A stretch of 64,000 nt of DNA from NCBI GenBank assembly GCA_028284445.1, contig JANQRS010000010.1, forward strand, positions 1 through 64,000. Reading direction: 5' to 3'. Below the pieces are notes generated by a model. The model did no database searches. It saw only the letters and a list, made by a program, of their open reading frames with translations, and was not told the DNA's origin. The position numbers and the translations under genes are program-made. The DNA is from Calditrichia bacterium. Its GTDB lineage: Bacteria > Calditrichota > Calditrichia > RBG-13-44-9 > J075. Position 1 is the stretch's first letter; every line of letters begins with the position of its first letter. Shown piece after piece: positions 37,530 to 45,832 of this stretch.

Positions 37530-39854
37530 ATGCAAATTCCAAGAAACGTATTCTTAGCAAGTTCCTTTTTGGTCTTGTTCCTGCTGTGCGTTAGCGCAGC
37601 GCAAACTGCCCCCTTGCAATTAAACAATATTCAAATTTCCGGACTGCGCAGTACGGACAGTTCTCTGGTCCTTCAGCATTTGGGTTTTCGCAAAGGAGAA
37701 ATCATCTCCGATGCCGATACCCGTAAGTCTATTCAAAACCTTTGGCAATTGGGTCTGTTTTCAAACATTGAAATCCATGCTGCAAATCAGACTGCCGGAA
37801 GTATTGATCTGATTATAAAGCTATCGGAGTATCCGCGGCTCTCAGACTGGCAAATCAGCGGCAATAAAGCCATGGAAACGGACGACATTCTGCTCTTAAC
37901 GGGCATCTATCGCGGCATGGTCCTTACGCCAAACAAAGTTTATCAGGCCCGTCAGGCGCTTTTGCGCCACTACCGTGAAAAGGGTTATTTGTTGGCCGAT
38001 GTAGACTTCCAAACGGTCGAAGCTACTGATAATCGCGTGCTACTAAATCTGGATTTTACGGAGGGCCGGAAAGTCCAGGTAGAACGGATACGGGTATTCG
38101 GCAAGGGTAGTATTTCCAATGATGATCTGAAAGACGCCTTTTCAGAAATAAAGGAAGATCGCTGGTGGCGCGGGGCGGATTTCGATGATGCAAAATATCA
38201 GCGTGATCTCGATAATTTGCTGACCTACTGCCGCAATCGCGGCTATCGCGATACGGAAATCCTGCGCGATTCGCTCTATTACAGTGATGACAAATCCGAC
38301 CTCTTCATCGATGTCTATGTTGACGAAGGAAAACCATATTATTTCGGCCAAATCTCGTTTTCCGGGCACTCCCTTTTTGATGAAGCCACACTGCGTTCAC
38401 ACCTGCTCTTTGACTCCGGTGATGCATATAACCAGGATAATTTCGAAGCCAGCGTTCGTGAAAACCTTCAAAATTTATATTACAACGAAGGTTACCTTTT
38501 TACGACGGTCCAGCCATTGGAACAGCCGGCAGGAGACAGCATTCACGTCGACATTCGCATACAGGAAGGACATCCGGTTACCATCAACGAAATTCGAATT
38601 ACCGGGAACGTCAAAACCAATGAGAAGGTGATCCGTCGCGAACTGAACATCTATCCCGGCGACACTTTCAGCCGCGACAAGCTGGAACAAAGCGTGCGGG
38701 ATGTTTGGGTTACCAATTATTTTGCAAACGTCATACCGGATGTCAAACTACTGGCAGACACCGACAAAGCAGTCGACCTGGAGGTTCAGGTTGAGGAAAA
38801 AGCCAGCGATACTGCCAATCTTAGCGCTGGCTATGCCGGTGATCGCGGCTTCATTGGCACCATAGGGTTCACCCTAAACAACTTCTCGTTGAAACATCCC
38901 TTCAGCGGCGGGGACGGTCAGCGTTTGGGCTTCAACTGGGAATTTGGAAGTGAATATCGTAATATTTCCCTCGATTTCACTGAGCCATGGGCCTTTGACA
39001 CACCAACCCTGATCGGCTTTTCCCTGTTTGATACACATTCCAATCCGGTTTACCAGCCTTTCGAAAGCAGCGCGCGTGGCGCCGCAGTCAGAGTAGGCAG
39101 ACAGTTCGGTTGGCCAGATCGCTATGTGAGCGGTAGTTGGACGCTACGGATGGCTGACAATGCGGTGTTTGATATCAGCGACTCCAGTTATCAGCAGATT
39201 TACGGTGATCGTTTTGACTCCAGACAGATCAGTCTCTCACAAACATGGCGGCGTGACAGTCGCAATAGGCCGGAATTCCCAACCAATGGCAGCGTGCTGA
39301 GTCTTACTACAAAATTTGCCGGCGGACCGCTGCAGGGAGACGAGACCTTCGTTAAGAACACCCTGGATATGGAATGGTATATCCCGACACCGAAGAGCAC
39401 CGTTCTCTACCTGAACAGCAAATTCGGAAGCATTGGCGGGTACAATAGTGAATCAACCATTAACCCCAACGAACTTTTCCGAATGGGAGGCGGTGGACTT
39501 GGCACAGCCACTACGCTACGCGGGTATGATGATGGCTCTGTTGGTCCGCTCAACAGCACCGGCACCATTAACGGCGGGTTCAGCCTTGCCCGTTTCGGGG
39601 CGGAGTTGCGCTTTGCGATTGCCAATCGGCCAACGGTCTTCGGACTGGTTTTCGCCGAAGCAGGCAATACCTGGGAATCGTTTAGCGCAACCCGCCTCAA
39701 CGATTTAAAGCGCTCGGTTGGGGTTGGCGTGCGCATGCACATGCCGCTGCTTGGCATCATCGGCGTTGACCTCGGCTATGGTTTCGATTATCGCGATAGC
39801 CTCGGTCAGCGGCAAGGACAGTGGAAGTTCCACTTTAAGTTTGGGCAGTTCTAG
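37530..39854 (+). CDS. bamA: BamA/Omp85 outer-membrane assembly factor
   Basis: 774 aa from the ATG at 37530, where a signal peptide begins (MQIPRNVFLASSFLVLFLLCVSAAQT); the ATG at 37443 would bury it. Five POTRA-like domains are expected over about 25-400 (IQISGLRSTDSSLVLQHLGFRKGEII, and INEIRITGNVKTNEKVIRRELNIYPGDTF as the last), followed by a 16-strand barrel ending GQWKFHFKFGQF with the terminal Phe typical of BAM substrates. It inserts outer-membrane proteins. None of the usual neighbours (skp, lpxD, rseP) is present, so it may be an extra paralogue. Confidence 0.88.
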   Translation: MQIPRNVFLASSFLVLFLLCVSAAQTAPLQLNNIQISGLRSTDSSLVLQHLGFRKGEIISDADTRKSIQNLWQLGLFSNIEIHAANQTAGSIDLIIKLSEYPRLSDWQISGNKAMETDDILLLTGIYRGMVLTPNKVYQARQALLRHYREKGYLLADVDFQTVEATDNRVLLNLDFTEGRKVQVERIRVFGKGSISNDDLKDAFSEIKEDRWWRGADFDDAKYQRDLDNLLTYCRNRGYRDTEILRDSLYYSDDKSDLFIDVYVDEGKPYYFGQISFSGHSLFDEATLRSHLLFDSGDAYNQDNFEASVRENLQNLYYNEGYLFTTVQPLEQPAGDSIHVDIRIQEGHPVTINEIRITGNVKTNEKVIRRELNIYPGDTFSRDKLEQSVRDVWVTNYFANVIPDVKLLADTDKAVDLEVQVEEKASDTANLSAGYAGDRGFIGTIGFTLNNFSLKHPFSGGDGQRLGFNWEFGSEYRNISLDFTEPWAFDTPTLIGFSLFDTHSNPVYQPFESSARGAAVRVGRQFGWPDRYVSGSWTLRMADNAVFDISDSSYQQIYGDRFDSRQISLSQTWRRDSRNRPEFPTNGSVLSLTTKFAGGPLQGDETFVKNTLDMEWYIPTPKSTVLYLNSKFGSIGGYNSESTINPNELFRMGGGGLGTATTLRGYDDGSVGPLNSTGTINGGFSLARFGAELRFAIANRPTVFGLVFAEAGNTWESFSATRLNDLKRSVGVGVRMHMPLLGIIGVDLGYGFDYRDSLGQRQGQWKFHFKFGQF

Positions 39855-39989
39855 CAAGTGATGAAACAACAGGTAAAAAGATTTAAAGAGATAGCATTGG
39901 CAGATCATCCGCTTCTCCGTAAACTATGATACCTTAAAGGTTGGAGATATTTCCGTTTCTCCCTCTTTCATCATAGTAAGAAACGACTG

Positions 39990-41837
39990 ATGCAAAAACC
40001 AATTACCCTATGCTGTCTGCTCCTGGCCACTATCATCGGGTTACCACAGCAAGATAATCTATCCAAGGAAGCCCGTTTCGAAAGCGTCATTAATGCACCG
40101 GTTGAGATTGTTCAAGTAAGCAAGCATCATTACTTAATTGATTTCGGCAAGGCATATTTTGGAACAGTTTTGATCGAATCGGCTGACGGGCAAGATGATA
40201 GCCTGATCGTCCACCTCGGTGAGAAGCTGGCAAACGATAATCGGATTGATAGGAATCCCGGCGGAACCATCCGCTACCAGCGTATCAGGTTGGACCACTT
40301 AGAAGCAAAGCAAACGCACGTACTCGCCTTAAAACCGGATAAGCGCAACACAACACCCCCGGCAATTATGCTTCCCGATTCGTTCGGGGTAATCATGCCG
40401 TTTCGATATTGCGAAATTGAAAACCTGACCGCGCCTATCGAGGGGCTAAAAATCAGCCAAAAGGGCTACCATTACCAGTTCAATGACGCAGCAAGCGCCT
40501 TTTCATCTTCAGATTCCGTTCTGGATGCCATTTGGGACCTTTGCAAACATTCAATCAAGGCAACCAGCTTCGCGGGAATGTATGTGGACGGTGATCGGGA
40601 AAGAATTCCATATGAGGCAGATGCCTTCATCAATCAGCTCAGTCACTACAGTGTCGATAGCGTCTATTCATTGGCGCAGCGGACCAATGAATATTTTATT
40701 GATCACCCAACCTGGCCAACCGAATGGATTCTGCATACAGTGCTGCTCTTTTACTATGACTACCTCTATAGCGGTGACATTTCAGCCCTTGAAAAGCACT
40801 ATAAATCACTGAAATTGAAAACATTAATGGACCTGGAGCGGGATGACGGTCTGATTAGTTCGAAATCGCCTAAGGTGACGGATGATTTTCTTCGCCGGCT
40901 CGGCTTTAAGGAGTCAGATAAACGAATGCAGGACATTGTCGATTGGCCGCCTGCACAAAAGGATGCCCGCTGGTGGAAGCTGGCTACGGCCGAAGGTGAG
41001 CGCGACGGCTATGAATTTACAGATATCAACACGGTGGTCAATGCTTTCTACTATCGAAATCTGGTATTGATGGCAAAAGCCGCTCGAGATCTGGGAAAGA
41101 ATTCAGATGTCAGCATCTTTGAGAAAAAATCCGCTCAGGTTAAAACATCGATTAATGACAAACTCTTCGATAAAGCCGCCGGTGTCTATGTGGATGGTGA
41201 AGGATCAACACATGCTTCGCTGCACGCCAATATGTTTCCTCTTGCGTTCGATTTGGTTCCGTCGGCACATATTCAATCTGTCCTGACCTTCATCAAATCG
41301 CGAGGTATGGCCTGCAGCGTCTACGGCGCACAGTATCTGCTGGAAGGGCTTTACAAATACGATGATTCGAACTACGCCTTCCAGTTGATAACGGATACGG
41401 AAAGTGATAGAAGCTGGTGGAATATGATTCGGGTAGGATCGACGATCACACTGGAAGCATGGGACATGAAATACAAGCCAAATCTCGACTGGAACCACGC
41501 CTGGGGCACAGCACCGGCCAATATTATTACGAGATACATGTGGGGCATTACCCCGGCGAGTCCGGGATTTAAAGATGTGCGAATCGCCCCAAAGCTGGAT
41601 GAACTAACCTTTTCGAAAATCAAGACCCCAACAATTCACGGCCCCATTTTCGGAGAATATCGTCTGGTAAACCAGGAAGCACTTCATTTCGAAATAACAT
41701 TGCCCGCTGGCATGTACGGCAAATTCGTCTTTAACGGACCCGTACAACAAGTTCAACTTGATGGCAAATCAATCGACATCAATCAGACAATTCTTCCTCT
41801 TGCTCCGGGAGCAAATAAGATTGAAATCCGACGTTAG
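39990..41837 (+). CDS. GH78 alpha-L-rhamnosidase-like protein
   Basis: 615 aa with a probable signal peptide (about 1-20). The six-hairpin catalytic domain shows the GH78 signature SFAGMYVDGDRERIPYEAD (193-211), containing the putative general acid region, and WNHAWGTAPANIITRYMWGI near the C-terminus. It is shorter than many GH78 enzymes because most N-terminal beta-sandwich modules are missing. Would act outside the cytoplasm on rhamnosides. It overlaps the convergent App1-like gene by 4 nt. Confidence 0.85.
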   Translation: MQKPITLCCLLLATIIGLPQQDNLSKEARFESVINAPVEIVQVSKHHYLIDFGKAYFGTVLIESADGQDDSLIVHLGEKLANDNRIDRNPGGTIRYQRIRLDHLEAKQTHVLALKPDKRNTTPPAIMLPDSFGVIMPFRYCEIENLTAPIEGLKISQKGYHYQFNDAASAFSSSDSVLDAIWDLCKHSIKATSFAGMYVDGDRERIPYEADAFINQLSHYSVDSVYSLAQRTNEYFIDHPTWPTEWILHTVLLFYYDYLYSGDISALEKHYKSLKLKTLMDLERDDGLISSKSPKVTDDFLRRLGFKESDKRMQDIVDWPPAQKDARWWKLATAEGERDGYEFTDINTVVNAFYYRNLVLMAKAARDLGKNSDVSIFEKKSAQVKTSINDKLFDKAAGVYVDGEGSTHASLHANMFPLAFDLVPSAHIQSVLTFIKSRGMACSVYGAQYLLEGLYKYDDSNYAFQLITDTESDRSWWNMIRVGSTITLEAWDMKYKPNLDWNHAWGTAPANIITRYMWGITPASPGFKDVRIAPKLDELTFSKIKTPTIHGPIFGEYRLVNQEALHFEITLPAGMYGKFVFNGPVQQVQLDGKSIDINQTILPLAPGANKIEIRR

Positions 41838-42883
41838 ATAATAATTCCCGCTTCCCGTGCATGCTTTAGCACGTCAGCGCTATCAGCCACGCGCAGCATT
41901 GGAATCCCGCGAGATGAGACCTCGGCGGCTATATCTTCGACCTCACTATCGCGATCATCATCAGACACATCGCGAATGTAAATTGCAAGCAGACGATCTG
42001 AATACTGTCTGGAAACCCGTTGGTAGATCTCAGGATCTTTTTCACCGCTATCGCCGATCAGAATGAAGGGCAAGTCCGGGTACGCCGCCATGAGTCGTGC
42101 AATGGTTTCCTCTTTGTGCTGATCATCTTTAATCCACTTCTCACTATCCAACCCATAATCGCGCAGCATAATCGGGCCTTCAGGCAGTTCGTTATGCCCC
42201 ATAAATTCGCTGAGAAAATCATAGAGATTCCAGGGTCCATTTGACACGTAAAAAATCGGATTAAGCGGATTTTCCCCTCCCCCGGTCTGCAGCGTCTGAT
42301 ATAACTCGCCAACGCCGTCAAACGGTAAACGGGTTTTGGCATTTTCCATGAAGGTGTTAGCCAGGGCCTTCAGCAAATTGGCGGCATCCGTTTGTATTAC
42401 GGTATCATCGATATCACTAACAACTGCGAACCTTGCATTCGGAGGCGGTACAAGCACCTTTCCACTGCTGCGGTAGCTATCATCGCGATGGTCGACTTTC
42501 AGGTCTATCTGACGCCAAAGATCAGTACCGGCGTTTTCCCAATTGCCTTCAAAAACAAAATGGAAATAGCCTTCGCCGTTGCTTTCTTTTGTCTGCAGAT
42601 CATCCTGGTAGCGAGCACGAATTTCGACATGTGGCAGCTCATCGCTTTCCATCCGCTTTACCATACGAACAATATTATCGAGAGTGCTGTCGTCTTCGCT
42701 GGCTTCCTTCAAATTCTTCTTCTCCAGCAGGCGTCCGAAAATCTCCAGGCGTGTGTCCGTTCCGAATCCACGATAAGCAACGATCTGCACCGGCCGGTTT
42801 AGCCCCAGGTATTCACCCAACACCGATTTTAATTTGTCGAACCCACGCTCACCGCTATGAAAGAAGTCCCTCAATAAACTCAT
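41834..42883 (-). CDS. App1-like phosphatase (DUF2183)
   Basis: 349 aa, probably cytoplasmic. The C-terminal half has HAD-like features: nucleophile motif VVSDIDDTV (D157, D159/D160), a downstream FYVSNGPWNLYDFL motif and the acidic pocket LIGDSGEKDPEIY. This matches the yeast App1 phosphatidate-phosphatase catalytic domain. The N-terminal half (about 1-145) is a beta-rich domain seen in bacterial members. ATG with GGAGG eight bases upstream. Its bacterial substrate is not established. Confidence 0.85.
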   Translation of the reverse strand: MSLLRDFFHSGERGFDKLKSVLGEYLGLNRPVQIVAYRGFGTDTRLEIFGRLLEKKNLKEASEDDSTLDNIVRMVKRMESDELPHVEIRARYQDDLQTKESNGEGYFHFVFEGNWENAGTDLWRQIDLKVDHRDDSYRSSGKVLVPPPNARFAVVSDIDDTVIQTDAANLLKALANTFMENAKTRLPFDGVGELYQTLQTGGGENPLNPIFYVSNGPWNLYDFLSEFMGHNELPEGPIMLRDYGLDSEKWIKDDQHKEETIARLMAAYPDLPFILIGDSGEKDPEIYQRVSRQYSDRLLAIYIRDVSDDDRDSEVEDIAAEVSSRGIPMLRVADSADVLKHAREAGIII

Positions 42884-43018
42884 CGTTGCTTACCTCCCGA
42901 TAATATCTTTGATAAAACACATTCCATTGATATGCCTTGCGTCCCTTTGAATCTTGTTGTATTATCTTAACTTTCCAAGGCCAAAATCAGAACTATCATT
43001 TTCCAACCTGGAGGATAA

Positions 43019-43303
43019 ATGGCTTCAACCGTTGAAGAACTCAGTATACACTATGAAGAAAACGATGTCGTGATCGTTAAGGAACTGGACAAAGTTGTTT
43101 TGTCAAAAGGTGCCTGGGCAACTCTGCTTTTTCGCTACCAGCAGTGGGATCCGCGCAAAGAAGAATACAGTGCCGACAAATTTACCATTCGTCGCTACAA
43201 GAAAGCCTACAATGAATATCGCCAGCAGTCCAAATTCAACATTTCCAGCATTGAGCAGGCGAAGAAGATTATTGAGGCATTAAATGGGTGGATTGAGGAA
43301 TAA
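43019..43303 (+). CDS. Small conserved protein of unknown function
   Basis: 94 aa; ATG with TGGAGG seven bases upstream. No signal peptide or helix for a membrane. The centre (VVLSKGAWATLLFRYQQWDPRKEEYSADKFTIRRYKK) is strikingly ordered and looks like a short conserved bacterial family I have seen without an assigned function. The C-terminus (FNISSIEQAKKIIEALNGWIEE) is a helix. Basic and aromatic residues make nucleic-acid contact possible, but that is a guess. Confidence 0.75.
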   Translation: MASTVEELSIHYEENDVVIVKELDKVVLSKGAWATLLFRYQQWDPRKEEYSADKFTIRRYKKAYNEYRQQSKFNISSIEQAKKIIEALNGWIEE

Positions 43304-43372
43304 AAGTGACTAAAGTGAGCTAGATTTAATAGAGTGAGCTAAAGTTAAAGGAGTTTCTTCTCACCTTAAAAT

Positions 43373-43432
43373 ACCGCGGAGCGGTTACATAACACAGCCC
43401 CAGGTTTCTTTTCTACCTGGGGAAAAGAATTG
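43373..43432 (+). repeat. Stem-loop element, copy 1 with GGA hairpin
   Basis: ACCGC-GGA-GCGGT hairpin (43373-43385) leads into TTACATAACACAG and a second hairpin CCCCAGGT...ACCTGGGG with a 9-nt loop. Positions 43382-43432 recur exactly 77 bp downstream. The GGA hairpin and TTACATAAC resemble 55694-55715. Confidence 0.85.
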
Positions 43433-43458
43433 GGTCGTCCACCGTCGCACAGACGAAA

Positions 43459-43509
43459 CGGTTACATAACACAGCCCCAGGTTTCTTTTCTACCTGGGGA
43501 AAAGAATTG
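43459..43509 (+). repeat. Stem-loop element, copy 2
   Basis: Same 51 bp as 43382-43432, spaced by 77 bp, with the CCCCAGGT/ACCTGGGG hairpin intact. The 26-bp spacer between copies is not repeated. The first hairpin is degenerate here. Confidence 0.9.
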
Positions 43510-43552
43510 AACCATCCACCACAGATTTAGCCCCCCATTGTGCGCAAAAAAA

Positions 43553-43604
43553 GAAGGCGGCAGTAGACAATCAGGCATATCCTGATGTCTGCTGCCGCCT
43601 TTTT
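43553..43604 (-). terminator. Strong intrinsic terminator, bidirectional
   Basis: A long stem pairs GAAGGCGGCAG...AGACA...TCAGG with CCTGA...TGTCT...CTGCCGCC around CATAT, flanked by an A-run on one side and TTTTT on the other. On the minus strand it ends in CTTCTTTTTTT, 17 bp after the M56-M23 stop; on the plus strand it could end the small conserved gene. Confidence 0.88.
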
Positions 43605-43621
43605 AATTATTTGAAATTTCT

Positions 43622-45226
43622 CTATTTATGATGCTTCTTTCCTGGCAGATCCGAGATCAGATCCCGGGGATCTATCGGTTGCTTATTCTCGCCGGGATAT
43701 ATTTCAAAGTGCAGATGTGGTGCAGTGCTCAAACCGCTACTGCCGACACGCGCAATCATTTCACCACGCTTAACCTTCTGTCCGGTTTTCACGAGGATTT
43801 CACTGAGCTGACCATAGCGGGAGATGTATCCCAGAGCGTGTTCAATATTGATCATATTGCCGTAACCACCGTTCTCATCTGCGAAGCGAACGATGCCGCT
43901 GGATGCCGCATATACGGGCGTGCCCTTAGGCGCCGCAATATCAATCCCCTTATGGAACTGTTCCTTCTTGAGAAGCGGATGCATGCGCATGCCATACTCA
44001 GAACTTGAATAACCTTTCGCGATAGGCGACTCAAATCTCAGATCAGCGCTGGCTTCTTTCGTCGATGGGGTATCATTTTCTTCAGGGGCCGGCACCTCAA
44101 CGACTTCAGGTTGCTCAGCCGCCGGCTCTGCGGGTGTGGATTGGCCGTTTTGTGAACACGCAGACGACATTGGCAACAAAAACAATGCAAATACCAACAG
44201 CGTAATCACCATGCCAAATCCGGATGGTTTCTTCATAAATGCACCTCCTTTTTTGATGTGCTGTAAACGTTTAGTGAGTTGATTATGACGATGCCCGAAG
44301 CCCGGTTGGGTTTCCATATCGGGCATCCCGGTTAAATTCATTCGTAAAACGGCGACAATGCTAGCGGTGTACTGCTTCAGTGAAATCCGGCGTGTCCTGA
44401 GAACTGCCTGATCGCAATAACTTTCACGTGCTTCATTGATGCGCCGAACCACCAGCCAAACAACCGGATGAAAAAAGTACACAATTTGCAGCAGGTTTTG
44501 TAAGCGCATCCAGATAGTATCCATATGACGCAGGTGAACCACTTCGTGGGCGAGAATCGGCTCGATCAGACTCTTGTCATTTGCCTCAAGCAAGGATTTC
44601 GGCAAGAATATCACCGGGCGAAATATACCCATAGTAAAGGGTGAAAGATATTGATCTGATGTTACCAGGCGAATGGTTCGTTTCACAGAAAAATGAGATT
44701 GCCAGCGCCTCAGCATCGTGGTGATGGCGGGATCGAGGATAGGCTCAGCAGCACTAATCTGAATACGAAATCGCCACCATTGCCGAACAAAAAGAGCAGT
44801 ACTTAAAACGGCACCGGTAATCCAGAACGCAAAGAGTAGCAGTGTCAGCCATGGGAATCGATAGAAGAAGGAGGTCTGCTCAGCACCTGCAGCGCTGGCT
44901 GTTCCACCAATGGCAAATGCTGCTATCTGCTCTCCCGGCAATTGTGCTATTGAAACGCCATCATCAACATGAGCAGATAGCACTTCTCCCTGACCAATCC
45001 AGGTATCAAGAAAGTAACGAGCACTATAATCCAGCGCCAGGTCTACCGGTAGCACCAATCGAAGCAGTACGAGCACAAATAGCCCCATTACGAGCAAGGG
45101 CTGTCGGCGCGGGAAACATTGTAGGATAATAAGAATCGCCAGCAACATCAGCGTAGAATAGAAGACTTGATAAGAAAGGAAGTCCAGGATCATTGCAGCA
45201 ATGTCAAGAAAGGGAATATCAGTCAT
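43622..45226 (-). CDS. M56 (BlaR1-type) membrane protease fused to M23 endopeptidase
   Basis: 534 aa. The N-terminal region has BlaR1/MecR1-like helices (about 18-60, 122-148) and a zinc-protease site HEVVH (227-231) with SYCDQAV downstream. A further helix (about 335-353) ends in a lipobox-like SSAC. The C-terminal domain (about 395-525) is an M23 peptidoglycan endopeptidase with HKGID (His425, Asp429) and HLHFE (His504, His506). The BlaR1 penicillin-binding sensor is absent. It overlaps blaI by 8 nt (ATGACTGA). An in-frame ATG at codon 331 has GGAGGT six bases upstream, so a separate M23 lipoprotein may also be made. Likely a cell-wall-stress or remodelling module. Confidence 0.87.
   Translation of the reverse strand: MTDIPFLDIAAMILDFLSYQVFYSTLMLLAILIILQCFPRRQPLLVMGLFVLVLLRLVLPVDLALDYSARYFLDTWIGQGEVLSAHVDDGVSIAQLPGEQIAAFAIGGTASAAGAEQTSFFYRFPWLTLLLFAFWITGAVLSTALFVRQWWRFRIQISAAEPILDPAITTMLRRWQSHFSVKRTIRLVTSDQYLSPFTMGIFRPVIFLPKSLLEANDKSLIEPILAHEVVHLRHMDTIWMRLQNLLQIVYFFHPVVWLVVRRINEARESYCDQAVLRTRRISLKQYTASIVAVLRMNLTGMPDMETQPGFGHRHNQLTKRLQHIKKGGAFMKKPSGFGMVITLLVFALFLLPMSSACSQNGQSTPAEPAAEQPEVVEVPAPEENDTPSTKEASADLRFESPIAKGYSSSEYGMRMHPLLKKEQFHKGIDIAAPKGTPVYAASSGIVRFADENGGYGNMINIEHALGYISRYGQLSEILVKTGQKVKRGEMIARVGSSGLSTAPHLHFEIYPGENKQPIDPRDLISDLPGKKHHK
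44236..44248 (-). promoter_or_regulatory. Internal ribosome site and start within the M56-M23 gene
   Basis: On the minus strand GGAGGT (44243-44248) is followed after six bases by ATG (codon 331). The resulting protein would begin MKKPSGFGMVITLLVFALFL and carry a lipobox-like LPMSSAC, giving a stand-alone M23 lipoprotein of about 204 aa. Confidence 0.6.
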
Positions 45227-45635
45227 CTGCTCGCCCCTCCCCTAACGATGTCTTTTGCTGTTCGTCCGCAAGAAGCTTTTCCAGTTCGGCAATTTCTTCG
45301 CCAGTCAGCGCTTTGCTGCGAGCAAACATCGACACAACAGCTCCCTGGTCCAATTCCAGAACCCGGTCCGCAAAGAACTGTATAAAGCGAACCAAACCCG
45401 CTGGACGCGAGATCAAGGCCTTGTAAACAAATACCCCGTGAAAATTATCGCGTTGTAGCAGGCCTTTCTTTACCATGCGATCCATCATGGTTTTGGTCGT
45501 TGAATAGGCCCATTTATGGATATCAGTGAGCTGATCATGAACTTCGCGCACGCTTTGCTGACCTGCCTGCCAGAGAATATTGAGAATGTCATACTCCGCC
45601 CGTGATAAATCCGGCAGCTTTTTGCTTTTTTTCAT
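45219..45635 (-). CDS. blaI: BlaI/MecI/CopY-family repressor
   Basis: 138 aa from the ATG at 45635, with AGGAG six bases upstream; the upstream in-frame start at 45659 lies inside the operator. A winged-helix DNA-binding half (LSRAEYDILNILWQAGQQSVREVHDQL...STTKTMMDRMVKKGLLQR) precedes a dimerisation half (about 80-138). In this family proteolysis by the partner M56 protease releases repression. The gene sits just downstream of a perfect operator and promoter and overlaps the protease gene, so it very probably represses its own operon. Confidence 0.92.
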   Translation of the reverse strand: MKKSKKLPDLSRAEYDILNILWQAGQQSVREVHDQLTDIHKWAYSTTKTMMDRMVKKGLLQRDNFHGVFVYKALISRPAGLVRFIQFFADRVLELDQGAVVSMFARSKALTGEEIAELEKLLADEQQKTSLGEGRADD

Positions 45636-45650
45636 TCGGTCTCCTGTCGA

Positions 45651-45685
45651 TTCACACATCTGTTACACTGTAACAGATGTGTGAA
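45651..45685 (-). promoter_or_regulatory. BlaI-type operator, perfect 17-bp inverted repeat
   Basis: Arms TTCACACATCTGTTACA and its exact complement flank one central base. The core TACACTGTA matches the TACA-N-TGTA pattern known for BlaI/MecI/CopY operators. It lies 16 bp upstream of the blaI start and overlaps the -10 box by two bases. Confidence 0.9.
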
Positions 45686-45712
45686 TATCACACAGAGACG
45701 TGACAATGTCAA
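45684..45712 (-). promoter_or_regulatory. Promoter of the blaI operon
   Basis: On the minus strand TTGACA (45707-45712) and GATATT (45684-45689) are separated by 17 bp. The operator begins at the downstream edge of the -10 box, so a bound repressor would block initiation. Confidence 0.75.
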
Positions 45713-45767
45713 GAATTTTTTGTGATTGGGTGGAAAAATCTGCGAAGAGAGACGCAATCAAAAGAAG

Positions 45768-45810
45768 ACATCCCCCTGTATCCCCCTTCGAAGGGGGATA
45801 CAGGGGATGT
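45768..45810. repeat. GC-rich dispersed palindrome, copy 3
   Basis: 43 bp, almost perfect: ACATCCCCCTGTATCCCCC, TTCGAA, then the complement with one C/G pair missing. It begins 22 bp after the stop of the S9 peptidase gene. Confidence 0.92.
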
Positions 45811-45832
45811 CTTCTAAACTGCTTTCAGAACA

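Larger units (their letters stand above)
43304..43621. other. 318-bp intergenic region rich in repeats
   Basis: No gene. It begins with degenerate decamers of the form TAAAGTGAGC (43301-43350), then a GGA-loop hairpin (43373-43385), a duplicated 51-bp stem-loop element (43382-43432 and 43459-43509) and a strong bidirectional terminator (43553-43604). Confidence 0.8.

Noticed and set aside
43382..43509. Possible two-repeat CRISPR
   Set aside because: 51-bp units with strong internal hairpins and only one 26-bp gap; a duplicated stem-loop element fits better.
43622..45659. Beta-lactam resistance module (BlaR1-BlaI)
   Set aside because: No penicillin-binding sensor domain and no beta-lactamase gene nearby; the extracellular part is an M23 hydrolase.
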